NCBI GenBank assembly: GCA_048594375.1
Contig: JBMDXK010000031.1
Span: 1-42,284, forward strand
From: JBMDXK01 sp048594375
GTDB taxonomy: Bacteria; Pseudomonadota; Alphaproteobacteria; Rhizobiales; Methylopilaceae
Length of the DNA: 42,284 bases
Direction: 5' to 3'
In this document: positions 1 through 7,256 of the stretch, one piece after another
Position numbering within the stretch: the stretch's first letter is position 1
How the letters are laid out: each line of letters begins with the position of its first letter
Position numbers and translations under genes: made by a program
Notes under the pieces: generated by a model
What the model saw: the letters and a program-made list of their open reading frames with translations, nothing else
Told to the model about the DNA's origin: nothing
Databases searched by the model: none

Positions 1-1
1 T

Positions 2-118
2 GAAAACGGCTTGGCTCTGTGGGTTGTCTCTGATAACCTGCGTAAAGGAGCCGCACTCAACGCCGTTCAGATCGCAGAATGCCTGATTAACCGTGGATTA
101 TTGAAAAAAGCGGCTTAA
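2..118 (+). CDS. asd: Aspartate-semialdehyde dehydrogenase, C-terminal end (partial)
   Basis: The window opens inside this gene. Only the last 38 codons and the TAA are present. The visible peptide contains WVVSDNLRKGAALNAVQIAE, which is the characteristic C-terminal helix region of bacterial aspartate-semialdehyde dehydrogenase. This enzyme reduces aspartyl phosphate to the semialdehyde, the branch-point intermediate for lysine/diaminopimelate, threonine and methionine. The active-site cysteine and the NADP-binding domain lie outside the window. A strong intrinsic terminator follows 27 bases after the stop, so this is probably the last gene of its transcript. The identification rests on this short tail only, but the tail is highly typical. 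Confidence 0.85.
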   Translation, partial: ENGLALWVVSDNLRKGAALNAVQIAECLINRGLLKKAA

Positions 119-145
119 TACGCTGGCAATTTGAAAACGTAACCA

Positions 146-178
146 CCCCTTTGTTCCGGCAAAGGGGCATTCTTTTTT
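146..178 (+). terminator. Intrinsic terminator after asd
   Basis: A perfect 8-bp stem, CCCCTTTG with CAAAGGGG, encloses the 6-base loop TTCCGG and is followed by CATTCTTTTTT. This is a textbook rho-independent terminator placed directly behind the asd stop codon. Confidence 0.9.
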
Positions 179-195
179 AAAGCAATAAAGTCAAT

Positions 196-978
196 ATGAT
201 AGCAGATAACTTTGATTCAATTGTTCAACAAAATCTTATTGCTCGCAATACGAGTTTTATATGGAATAACGAGGTTTTCTGGCTTAAAAACCCGACAATT
301 GCACCCAGTCCTTTTTTTAAGAAACTGCATTCTTATCTGTTGTTTCCAGAAGCCTTGGCTTTCTTGCGCCCTTCGCAACCACTTTCCCCGACACACCTTA
401 TTGAAAGAGAAATCCGCAAAAATCGTGCATTTGCTCTTGCAGGATTTCCTGTACCAGAGATTGCCCGACAGGATAAAAAATTTTTTATTACCAAGGACAT
501 AAGCCCAACCCTTGATTCTCTTTTAAAAGTTAGTCCACTTGCTGATCCTGCGCGTCATGACAGGCTATTAATTGCATGTGCTGAAGCTCTTGGAAAAGTG
601 CATCAGGCCGGGCTATGCCATGGCCGCCCTCATCCGCGTGATATGTTTGTACGAAATGAGCAAATCGGTTTTTTTGATTTTGAAGAAGAGCCAGAAGCGG
701 TTATGCCATTGGCAATGGCTCAAGCACGGGATGTATGGTTGCTTTTTTTACAAATATGCTACCGCGCGAAAACACATCAAACCTGCGATCGCGCGTTTGA
801 AGCCTACAGCATGAATGCCCCTCATAATACATTGCAGGAATTAGAGAATATCATCCGTTTCTCCGCAAAACCACTGTTATTCCTGCAACGGTTTAAAAGC
901 TTTTTAGGAAAAGATCTGAAGCGATTTATTGTTGTCACAACGTTTCTTGAAAGAATTTTTCCTAAAGCAGCACAATGA
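196..978 (+). CDS. Atypical protein-kinase-fold protein (BUD32/Kdo-kinase-like, HGRP type)
   Basis: A 260-residue cytosolic protein resembling the small bacterial kinases of the BUD32/lipopolysaccharide-kinase group. The region matching the catalytic loop is HGRPHPRDMF (residues 142–151), and the metal-binding motif that is normally DFG is DFE (161–163, in IGFFDFEEEP). In a canonical HxDxxxxN loop the aspartate and asparagine would fall at Arg144 and Asp149, so the usual catalytic base is absent. HGRP-type loops do occur in uncharacterised proteobacterial relatives, so this looks like a family trait rather than decay. The N-terminal lobe is short and poorly conserved. The ribosome-binding site before the ATG is weak. 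The gene lies after the asd terminator and is tail-to-tail with rsmB, with one base between the stops. The substrate is unknown: sugar, lipid A core or protein are all possible, and it may be a pseudokinase. Confidence 0.6.
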   Translation: MIADNFDSIVQQNLIARNTSFIWNNEVFWLKNPTIAPSPFFKKLHSYLLFPEALAFLRPSQPLSPTHLIEREIRKNRAFALAGFPVPEIARQDKKFFITKDISPTLDSLLKVSPLADPARHDRLLIACAEALGKVHQAGLCHGRPHPRDMFVRNEQIGFFDFEEEPEAVMPLAMAQARDVWLLFLQICYRAKTHQTCDRAFEAYSMNAPHNTLQELENIIRFSAKPLLFLQRFKSFLGKDLKRFIVVTTFLERIFPKAAQ

Positions 979-979
979 G

Positions 980-2290
980 TTAAACGCGCTCAAGAACGCA
1001 AATATAAAATGCATCGGTGCCAGTGCGATACGGGGTAAACAAAAGCCCCTGCCCACCTGCAGTAGCCGCCTTTAATGCCAGCGCGGGCTGCCCTGCATTA
1101 ACCGCCACCACAGATGGTGCAACCACTTGAAAACCTTTGTTGCGATCAAGAAATGCCCCTACCCGCTCTTCATTTTCCTGAGGTAAAAATGAGCAGGTAA
1201 TATAAACAAGACGACCGCCTGATTTTAACAGCACTGCCGCTGCATCCAGCACTCTGTCTTGCGCCTTGTTGCGTTCATTCAACGCGCCGGAGCGCAAACG
1301 CCACTTGGCGTCAGGATTGCGGCGCCATGTGCCTGTGCCTGAACACGGGGCATCCACCACCACCAGATCAGCGCGGCCATTCAGATCCTGCAATTCAGGC
1401 ACTTCGCCTGTATTACCAAAGGTTTTAGGGGAGCGTACCTGCACATTGCGCACCCCAGCGCGATCCAGCCTGTCCCAAATGGCTTTCAGACGGCGAATAT
1501 CGCTGTCATACGCATAAATTTGACCGCTGTTGCCCATTGCAGCCGAAAGCGCAAGTGTTTTACCACCCGCACCCGCACAAATATCCACAACCTGTGAACC
1601 CGGAGCAGGATTAGCCAGCAGCGCAACAAGCTGAGAGCCTTCATCCTGCACTTCCACAAGACCGCGCATAAAGGCAGGCTCGGATTGTACCGGCGGGCCT
1701 CGGCCATCATCCAGCAGCGGCACACGGATACCCCATGGGGAAAGCGGAGAAGCCTCGGCTTTCAAGTATTCCAGCTGCCGTAAAGCTTTGGCGCGATCCC
1801 CTTTAAGCGTATTAACACGCACATCCAGCGGAGCGCGTGCAGACAAAGCTTGCGCTTCAACAACACGGTTATCACCAAAAGCCTGCACCATGTGCGGCTC
1901 CATCCATTCGGGATAATTGCCTTGCACCCATGCCGGAGCATTATCGAGGCTATTGCCTGTTAATTCAGCCATTTCTTCAGCGGTGACAGCCTCTGGCGCA
2001 TGTGGACTTTCGGCAAACAACCCATTGAGCTGTTCAGCAGAATACCCCCGCACCACAACCAGCATACCCAGCACCAACGCACGCGGAGTTTCGCTCTTCA
2101 TCACCCACGCACTAGAGGAGCGGTTGCGCAACACATCATATACCAGCGATGCAATGGTTGCGCGATCTTTAGAACCCGCAAAGCGATGAGCTGCCCCCCA
2201 TTCTTTTACGCACTCAGCAACCGGCTTGCGGTTAACCTCCATGGCCGTTAAAACTTCAATGGCAGCAGCAATCTGGGCAGCAAACTTCAT
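980..2290 (-). CDS. rsmB: 16S rRNA (cytosine-967-C5)-methyltransferase RsmB
   Basis: A 436-residue RNA m5C methyltransferase. Residues 1–140 form the NusB-like RNA-binding domain. The Rossmann methyltransferase domain follows. The S-adenosylmethionine-binding motif I is VDICAGAGGKT (235–245). Motif IV is DAPCSGTGTWRRNP (313–326), with the product-release cysteine at 316. Motif VI is YITCSFLPQE (363–372), with the catalytic cysteine Cys366. The length and order fit the RsmB/Sun family, which methylates C967 of 16S rRNA; RsmF or another m5C family member is less likely because of the NusB-like N terminus. The gene lies downstream of guaB on the same strand, separated by 226 bases that contain two hairpins, so it may have its own promoter. 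Confidence 0.85.
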   Translation of the reverse strand: MKFAAQIAAAIEVLTAMEVNRKPVAECVKEWGAAHRFAGSKDRATIASLVYDVLRNRSSSAWVMKSETPRALVLGMLVVVRGYSAEQLNGLFAESPHAPEAVTAEEMAELTGNSLDNAPAWVQGNYPEWMEPHMVQAFGDNRVVEAQALSARAPLDVRVNTLKGDRAKALRQLEYLKAEASPLSPWGIRVPLLDDGRGPPVQSEPAFMRGLVEVQDEGSQLVALLANPAPGSQVVDICAGAGGKTLALSAAMGNSGQIYAYDSDIRRLKAIWDRLDRAGVRNVQVRSPKTFGNTGEVPELQDLNGRADLVVVDAPCSGTGTWRRNPDAKWRLRSGALNERNKAQDRVLDAAAVLLKSGGRLVYITCSFLPQENEERVGAFLDRNKGFQVVAPSVVAVNAGQPALALKAATAGGQGLLFTPYRTGTDAFYICVLERV

Positions 2291-2388
2291 ACCGGACTTT
2301 CACAAAAAGAAGAACGCACAACATTAAAGCCATGCAAAAAACACAATACCACACCAGAACGCTATGGTGAAAAAACGATAACCGCGTT

Positions 2389-2412
2389 CCAATAAAATAA
2401 TCTTTTTATTGG
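2389..2412. repeat. Inverted repeat between guaB and rsmB
   Basis: A perfect 9-bp inverted repeat, CCAATAAAA with TTTTATTGG, has a 6-base spacer. It has no clear U-tract on either strand. The sequence from 2386 to 2409 matches 12143–12166 (downstream of the ftsB-like gene) at 22 of 24 positions. This may be a transcript-end hairpin or a small dispersed repeat. Confidence 0.4.
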
Positions 2413-2468
2413 ACTAAACGGCCAGCGCAGCTAAAAAATACTGTTGCAGAACAAATACTTATACCCTA

Positions 2469-2493
2469 AGGCATATAATGATTTTATATGCCT
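2469..2493 (-). terminator. Hairpin downstream of guaB, possible terminator
   Basis: A perfect 10-bp inverted repeat, AGGCATATAA with TTATATGCCT, has a 5-base loop and lies 24 bases beyond the guaB stop. The stem is AU-rich and no run of T follows on the minus strand, so it is at best a weak terminator or a 3'-end stabilising hairpin. Confidence 0.4.
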
Positions 2494-2516
2494 CAGCCTT
2501 TATTCAATAGCACGAT

Positions 2517-4001
2517 CTAGCGGCCACCTGTGGGATAATTCGGGCTTTCACGCGTAATCAGCACGTCATGCACATGGCTTTCTTTAAGGCCAGCATTGGA
2601 AATGCGCACAAAGCGCGCTTTATCACGAAACTCTTGCAGCGTTGCAGCGCCGGTGTAGCCCATAGAGGCACGCAAGCCTCCCGCAAGCTGATGCAGAATA
2701 TTGGCCAGTGGGCCTTTGTAAGGCACCTGACCTTCAATACCTTCTGGAACCAGCTTAAGCGAATCCTTGATATCCGCCTGAAAATAACGATCAGCACTGC
2801 CGCGCGCCATAGCGCCCACAGAACCCATCCCGCGATAAGCCTTGTAAGAGCGCCCCTGATAGAGAAATACTTCCCCAGGGCTCTCATCTGTTCCGGCAAG
2901 CAGCGAACCTACCATCACACATTCTGCACCTGCGGCCAGTGCTTTGGCCAGGTCGCCGGAATATTTGATGCCACCATCCGCCACCACAGGGATATCATGC
3001 TGAGAAGCTGCGTGTGCGACATCGGCAATAGCAGTTAACTGGGGAACACCCACACCCGCCACAATGCGCGTAGTACAAATTGACCCGGGGCCAATACCTA
3101 CTTTCAAGGCATCTGCACCGACATCAATCAGCGCAAGAGCAGCGTCTGGGGTAGCAATATTACCGGCCATTATCTGAATATCGCCATAATGCTTTTTAAT
3201 GCGGCGTACAGTCTCCAGCACGCGGGAGGAATGGCCATGTGCGGTATCCACCACCAGCAGGTCAACACCTGCCTCAATGAGGCGCACAGCGCGTTCGTAG
3301 CCGGAATCACCCACAGAGGTCGCCGCAGCCACGCGGAGGCGCCCCTGAGCGTCTTTGTTTGCGTTTGGATTAGTGACAGCTTTTTCAATGTCTTTAACGG
3401 TAATCAGACCAACGCAGCGATAATGACCATCTACCACCAGCAGTTTTTCAATGCGGTGCTGATGCAGCTTGCGTTTTGCTTCCTCTTGGCTGACGCTCTC
3501 ATCCACAGTAACCAGTTTTTCTTTGGTCATCAGTTCAGAGACCGGCTGGTTCGGGTTGGAAGCAAAACGCACGTCGCGGTTGGTAAGAATACCGGCAAGA
3601 CGACCATCTTTTTCAACGACAGGAATGCCGGAAATACCATGCTGACGCATGAGATTATGGGCTTCGGAAAGAGTCTGCCCCGGCTGGATCGTTACCGGAT
3701 TGACCACCATGCCGCTTTCAAATTTTTTCACTTGCCGCACTTGATCTGCTTGAACATCGACATCAAGATTGCGGTGCAGCACCCCAATACCGCCCGCCTG
3801 CGCCATCGCAATCGCAAGATTGGCTTCGGTCACGGTATCCATAGCGGAAGAAATAATGGGAAGATTTACCGCAATGGTGCGGGTAATACGGGAGCGGACG
3901 TCCACCTCACCAGGCATGACATCCGAAGCCCCTGGAATCAGCAGAACATCATCAAAAGTAAGAGCTTCCTTAACAAAAAGCTCGTCAGCCGAACGGGACA
4001 T
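2517..4001 (-). CDS. guaB: Inosine-5'-monophosphate dehydrogenase
   Basis: A 494-residue enzyme that oxidises IMP to XMP with NAD, the committed step of GMP synthesis. The N terminus, LTFDDVLLIPG, is typical. Two CBS domains (about 97–210) are inserted in the TIM barrel. The catalytic loop is GPGSICTTRI, with Cys309. The IMP-phosphate loop is around ADGGIKYSGD (341–350), and the YRGMGS segment (389–394) precedes the mobile flap. The frame stays open 19 codons further upstream, but the ATG at 4001 is preceded by GAGGAG at good spacing and matches the family N terminus, so that start is chosen. A hairpin followed by a T-run ends only about 40 bases before this start (see the terminator at 4042–4078). 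The gene is followed by rsmB on the same strand. Confidence 0.96.
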   Translation of the reverse strand: MSRSADELFVKEALTFDDVLLIPGASDVMPGEVDVRSRITRTIAVNLPIISSAMDTVTEANLAIAMAQAGGIGVLHRNLDVDVQADQVRQVKKFESGMVVNPVTIQPGQTLSEAHNLMRQHGISGIPVVEKDGRLAGILTNRDVRFASNPNQPVSELMTKEKLVTVDESVSQEEAKRKLHQHRIEKLLVVDGHYRCVGLITVKDIEKAVTNPNANKDAQGRLRVAAATSVGDSGYERAVRLIEAGVDLLVVDTAHGHSSRVLETVRRIKKHYGDIQIMAGNIATPDAALALIDVGADALKVGIGPGSICTTRIVAGVGVPQLTAIADVAHAASQHDIPVVADGGIKYSGDLAKALAAGAECVMVGSLLAGTDESPGEVFLYQGRSYKAYRGMGSVGAMARGSADRYFQADIKDSLKLVPEGIEGQVPYKGPLANILHQLAGGLRASMGYTGAATLQEFRDKARFVRISNAGLKESHVHDVLITRESPNYPTGGR

Positions 4002-4041
4002 ACCGCACTCCTCAATAAGCGTTGAAACAGGAGAGCGGAAA

Positions 4042-4078
4042 TAAAAACCGCCAGCCACCTGTCTCAGGTGTTGGCGGT
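4042..4078 (-). terminator. Strong terminator-type hairpin just upstream of guaB
   Basis: Read on the minus strand, ACCGCCA and CACCTG arms pair with CAGGTG and TGGCGGT around a 3-base loop. The arms are interrupted by a small unpaired bulge, and TTTTTA follows. This is an intrinsic terminator. It may end the GlsB-type gene transcript (stop at 4123). It also lies so close to the guaB start that it could act as a leader attenuator. A weak -10-like TATAGA occurs at 4081–4086 on the minus strand. Confidence 0.75.
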
Positions 4079-4122
4079 GGTCTATAGCATGGTCTCCCTC
4101 ATAAGGGAAGTGCTAACTTGCG

Positions 4123-4368
4123 TTAGCGGCGTACCAATCCCACTAAAAACAGCAGAACAATTGCGCCAACGGAAGAAACCACAAGACTACCCAAGAATCC
4201 AGCAAACTGGATGTTGAAGGCAGCGGCCAACCATGCGCCGATAAAAGAACCGATAAGACCCACAATCAGATTCTTTATCAGGCCATGATCGCGCCCCATA
4301 ACTTTTTCAGCAATCCAGCCTGCAAGAATACCAACAATGATAGCCAGAAAAAACCCAATACCGTTCAT
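4123..4368 (-). CDS. GlsB/YeaQ/YmgE family stress-response membrane protein
   Basis: An 81-residue integral membrane protein of the transglycosylase-associated (GlsB/YeaQ/YmgE) family. Three hydrophobic segments are visible: about residues 3–22, 32–52 and 56–77. The GWIAEKVMG motif follows the first helix, and glycine-rich helices such as LIVGLIGSFIGAWLA are the family signature. Members are induced by envelope, acid or alkaline stress, but the biochemical activity is not established. A GGAAGG ribosome-binding site precedes the ATG. The gene lies between lpdA and guaB on the same strand and is followed by a strong terminator. Confidence 0.85.
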   Translation of the reverse strand: MNGIGFFLAIIVGILAGWIAEKVMGRDHGLIKNLIVGLIGSFIGAWLAAAFNIQFAGFLGSLVVSSVGAIVLLFLVGLVRR

Positions 4369-4476
4369 AAAAAAAATCCTTCCAAAGCGCGGTGCGTATC
4401 TGCAAAATACAAATTTTCACACTAACGCGCGGCTGTCATAAAAGTTTCGCGATCGTATATTGCTGTATGCGCGGCC

Positions 4477-5865
4477 TCAGATATGGATCGCGCGGCCATA
4501 AGCTTGCAGCACGCTCTCATGCAACATTTCTGACAAAGTAGGATGCGGGAAGATGGTGTGCATCAGCTCTTCCTCAGTGGTCTCCATACCCATGGCCACA
4601 ACAAAAGCGCCAATTAGCTCCGTTACTTCCGCGCCAATCATGTGCGCACCCAGCAATTCACCGGTTTTGGCATCAAAAATGGTTTTCACCAAACCGTCCG
4701 CCTCACCCAGTGCAATCGCTTTACCATTCCCCATGAACGGGAATCGACCAATCCGCACATCGCGTTTTTGTTCTTTGGCTTTTTTCTCGGTCATGCCCAC
4801 AGAAGCAATCTGCGGATGGCAATAGGTGCAGCCGGGAATTTTAGCCTTATCAATTCCATGGGGTTTCAAGCCTTTAATGGCCTCAATACAAGCAACACCT
4901 TCATGCTCGGCCTTGTGCGCCAGCATGGGAGGGCCAGCAACGTCACCAATGGCGTAAATACCGGCAACATTGGTACGCCCCAGATTGTCAGTGACAATCA
5001 CACCGCGATCTGTTTTCACTCCGATGGTTTCAAGACCAAGATCTTCACTGTTGCATACCACACCAACAGCCAAGATCACGCGATCCACCGTCAAGGTCTG
5101 GGTTTTACCATCTACTTCAAGAGTTGCCGTAACATTATCCTCACCTTTATCAAGTTTGGAAACCTTGGCGCTGGTCAGAATCTTGATGCCCTGTTTTTCA
5201 AAGCGCTTGCGCGCCAGACCGGCAATTTCTTCATCTTCCGCAGGCAGTATTTGAGGCAATACTTCCACAACAGTCACTTCCGCACCCATCGTGCGGTAGA
5301 AACTGGCAAACTCGATCCCGATAGCGCCAGAGCCCACAACCAGCAACGATTTTGGCATGGTTTCCGGCACCATAGCCTCGAAGTAGGTCCAAACCAGTTT
5401 TTTGTCAGGCTCAATCCCCGGCAGTACACGCGGACGCGCGCCGGTAGCGATGATGATATGTTTGGCCTTGTATGTTCCCTGCCCCTCTCCAGTAACCTGA
5501 ATTTCACCTGGCTTGGTGATTTTTGCCTCACCCATGACGACGGTAATTTTATTTTTTTTCAGCAACATACCAACACCACCGTTGAGTTGCTTGGAAACCC
5601 CGCGCGAGCGCTGCACAACAGCCGCCAGATCAAAACTGATGTCCTTGGCACTTAGACCATAATCTTTGGCGTGGTTCATATAATGAAATATTTCCGCCGA
5701 ACGCAACAGCGCTTTGGTAGGGATACATCCCCAGTTGAGGCAAATGCCACCCAAATGTGAACGCTCAATTATTGCGGTTTTAAAACCCAGCTGAGCCGCA
5801 CGAATAGCCGTAACATAACCACCAGGGCCAGCGCCGATCACCACCACATCAAATTCATTCGCCAT
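4477..5865 (-). CDS. lpdA: Dihydrolipoamide dehydrogenase (E3)
   Basis: A 462-residue flavoprotein that re-oxidises dihydrolipoyl groups of 2-oxoacid dehydrogenase complexes with NAD. Visible features are the FAD-binding GAGPGG (11–16), the redox-active disulfide in GGICLNWGCIPTK (Cys42 and Cys47), an NAD-binding GSGAIG in mid-protein, the second FAD contact YAIGDVAG, and the C-terminal catalytic pair His441–Glu446 in PHPTLSE. The start is supported by AAGGAGG about 9 bases upstream of the ATG. In many alphaproteobacteria E3 directly follows pdhC. Here a hydrolase and an acetyltransferase gene intervene, on the same strand. It is probably the E3 of the neighbouring pyruvate dehydrogenase and may be shared with other complexes. 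Confidence 0.95.
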   Translation of the reverse strand: MANEFDVVVIGAGPGGYVTAIRAAQLGFKTAIIERSHLGGICLNWGCIPTKALLRSAEIFHYMNHAKDYGLSAKDISFDLAAVVQRSRGVSKQLNGGVGMLLKKNKITVVMGEAKITKPGEIQVTGEGQGTYKAKHIIIATGARPRVLPGIEPDKKLVWTYFEAMVPETMPKSLLVVGSGAIGIEFASFYRTMGAEVTVVEVLPQILPAEDEEIAGLARKRFEKQGIKILTSAKVSKLDKGEDNVTATLEVDGKTQTLTVDRVILAVGVVCNSEDLGLETIGVKTDRGVIVTDNLGRTNVAGIYAIGDVAGPPMLAHKAEHEGVACIEAIKGLKPHGIDKAKIPGCTYCHPQIASVGMTEKKAKEQKRDVRIGRFPFMGNGKAIALGEADGLVKTIFDAKTGELLGAHMIGAEVTELIGAFVVAMGMETTEEELMHTIFPHPTLSEMLHESVLQAYGRAIHI

Positions 5866-5975
5866 GGCTATCAGCCTCCTTCAAAAGCACGCTTGCAGTG
5901 TATAAAAATCAAGCCGCCCTCATTGAGGACAGAATAACACGATGCAAAGCAGATATATTCCTCTAGCACCACCCA

Positions 5976-6605
5976 TCACGCTTGCGCGGGTTCACTATAG
6001 TCAAAACCAACAATTCCATCCGGCTTATGACAGGTCAGCAGCAACCAGCGGCTTTCCGGATCATATGCAGGATGCTCAAGAACCTTATGCGCATCAATAA
6101 CGTTCAATCCTCGACGGGCATAATGTGATAGCAATTTTTCATTGCTCTCATGCACCAGTGCAAACACCGTTTCAAAACCCATGGAATAGGCAGAAGCAAT
6201 CGCCAAATCCAGAAGATGCGCGGCAATACCGTTTTGACGAAACTGCGGAAAAACGGCCATATCCCGAAGCAAAAAACCACCTGGAACTTTACTGCGCAAA
6301 TAAGCAAAGGGTCGGTCAGTGGCAGGCATCGCATCTAAGTCAAGAGGGGGCGCTTTATCCGGCTGGCGCACACAAATCAATGCACCTGCAAGAAGGCCGT
6401 CAATTTCTGCAACAACGGTACTGCCAAAAAAAATTTCCGATTGCGGATCCCGAACCATAGGCACAACATGGTCGAGCCATGTCTCGCCTTCACGAAGTTT
6501 TTCTTCAAAAATACTGGCAATCAGACCAGCATTAGCCATATCAAACAAGACAGCAATAGCTTCAGCATCTTCTCTCTTGCCCATGCGGAATGCAATATTA
6601 GTCAT
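5976..6605 (-). CDS. GNAT-family N-acetyltransferase
   Basis: A 209-residue protein with the GCN5-related acetyltransferase fold. The acetyl-CoA-binding motif A region reads LLRDMAVFPQFRQNGIAAHL (112–131), with RQNGIA matching the R/Q-x-x-G-x-G/A loop. It is followed by the helix LLDLAIASAYSMG and the late strand and helix HESNEKLLSHYARRGL. The acceptor substrate (amino acid, peptide, aminoglycoside or other) cannot be read from the sequence. The gene starts 16 bases after the stop of the upstream hydrolase gene, so the two are probably co-transcribed, and lpdA follows. The frame begins with ATG at 6605. Confidence 0.8.
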   Translation of the reverse strand: MTNIAFRMGKREDAEAIAVLFDMANAGLIASIFEEKLREGETWLDHVVPMVRDPQSEIFFGSTVVAEIDGLLAGALICVRQPDKAPPLDLDAMPATDRPFAYLRSKVPGGFLLRDMAVFPQFRQNGIAAHLLDLAIASAYSMGFETVFALVHESNEKLLSHYARRGLNVIDAHKVLEHPAYDPESRWLLLTCHKPDGIVGFDYSEPAQA

Positions 6606-6621
6606 GCCAGATACCTACCCA

Positions 6622-7179
6622 TCACGATATTTTAGAAAGAAATCCGGCAAAAGACATCATGCCTTCTGGCCACGGCCCGAAACCGGCAGCACCGTTAATG
6701 TGACCAGATTCACCAGCATCCACAACGCGCGAACCCCATGCCAAAGCCAGATCAGCACTGTCATCATAGGTGCTGTAAGGGTCGTTTCGGCTGGCCACCA
6801 CCACAGAGGGGAACGGCAAAGGCTCACGCGGCACAGGCAGAAAAGCGCGGTCGAACACCGGATCGCTCTCAATAGCCTGTTCTGAGGGAGGCGCTACAAG
6901 AAAAGCGCCCTTGACATTAAAATCCCACTGCCCTTGCACAGCATGCACTACAGCATGAACTCCTAAAGAATGCGCAACGAGAATAATCGGTTTCTCTGCG
7001 GCCTTAATTTCAGCCCGCAAGCGGGCAACCCATTCGTCCAACTTGGGACTATGCCACTCATTCTGCAACACGCGCCGCGCTGTAGGAATACGGTTTTCCC
7101 AACGGCTTTGCCAGTGCTCTTCATCGGAATTGCCAAGCCCTGGTACAATCAGAATATCAAAGTCAGCAATACGTCCCAT
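6622..7179 (-). CDS. RBBP9/YdeN-family alpha/beta serine hydrolase
   Basis: A 185-residue small alpha/beta hydrolase of the RBBP9/YdeN (DUF1749-like) family. The start VPGLGNSDEEHWQSRWE is typical of the family. The nucleophile elbow is VAHSLG, with Ser71. The acid is probably Asp133 in SRNDPYS, and the histidine is His160 in ESGHING, completing a Ser–Asp–His triad. It is cytosolic, with no signal peptide. Family members are esterase-like serine hydrolases whose natural substrates are largely unknown. It lies between pdhC and the GNAT gene on the same strand, 16 bases ahead of the latter. Confidence 0.85.
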   Translation of the reverse strand: MGRIADFDILIVPGLGNSDEEHWQSRWENRIPTARRVLQNEWHSPKLDEWVARLRAEIKAAEKPIILVAHSLGVHAVVHAVQGQWDFNVKGAFLVAPPSEQAIESDPVFDRAFLPVPREPLPFPSVVVASRNDPYSTYDDSADLALAWGSRVVDAGESGHINGAAGFGPWPEGMMSFAGFLSKIS

Positions 7180-7256
7180 TCATCCGCCGTATCAAAATAT
7201 GTTTGCGCATACAGCACGCTTTCTGTGACGTACCGCCACATAATTCTTTATCGATA

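Noticed and set aside
3189..4025. Long plus-strand frame opposite guaB
   Set aside because: It is a 278-codon shadow of guaB, low in family-like features and rich in His/Asn/Phe as expected from antisense reading; guaB itself is unambiguous.
4642..5655. Long plus-strand frame opposite lpdA
   Set aside because: It is a 337-codon antisense frame overlapping a clearly conserved lpdA, with no domain and no ribosome-binding site of note.
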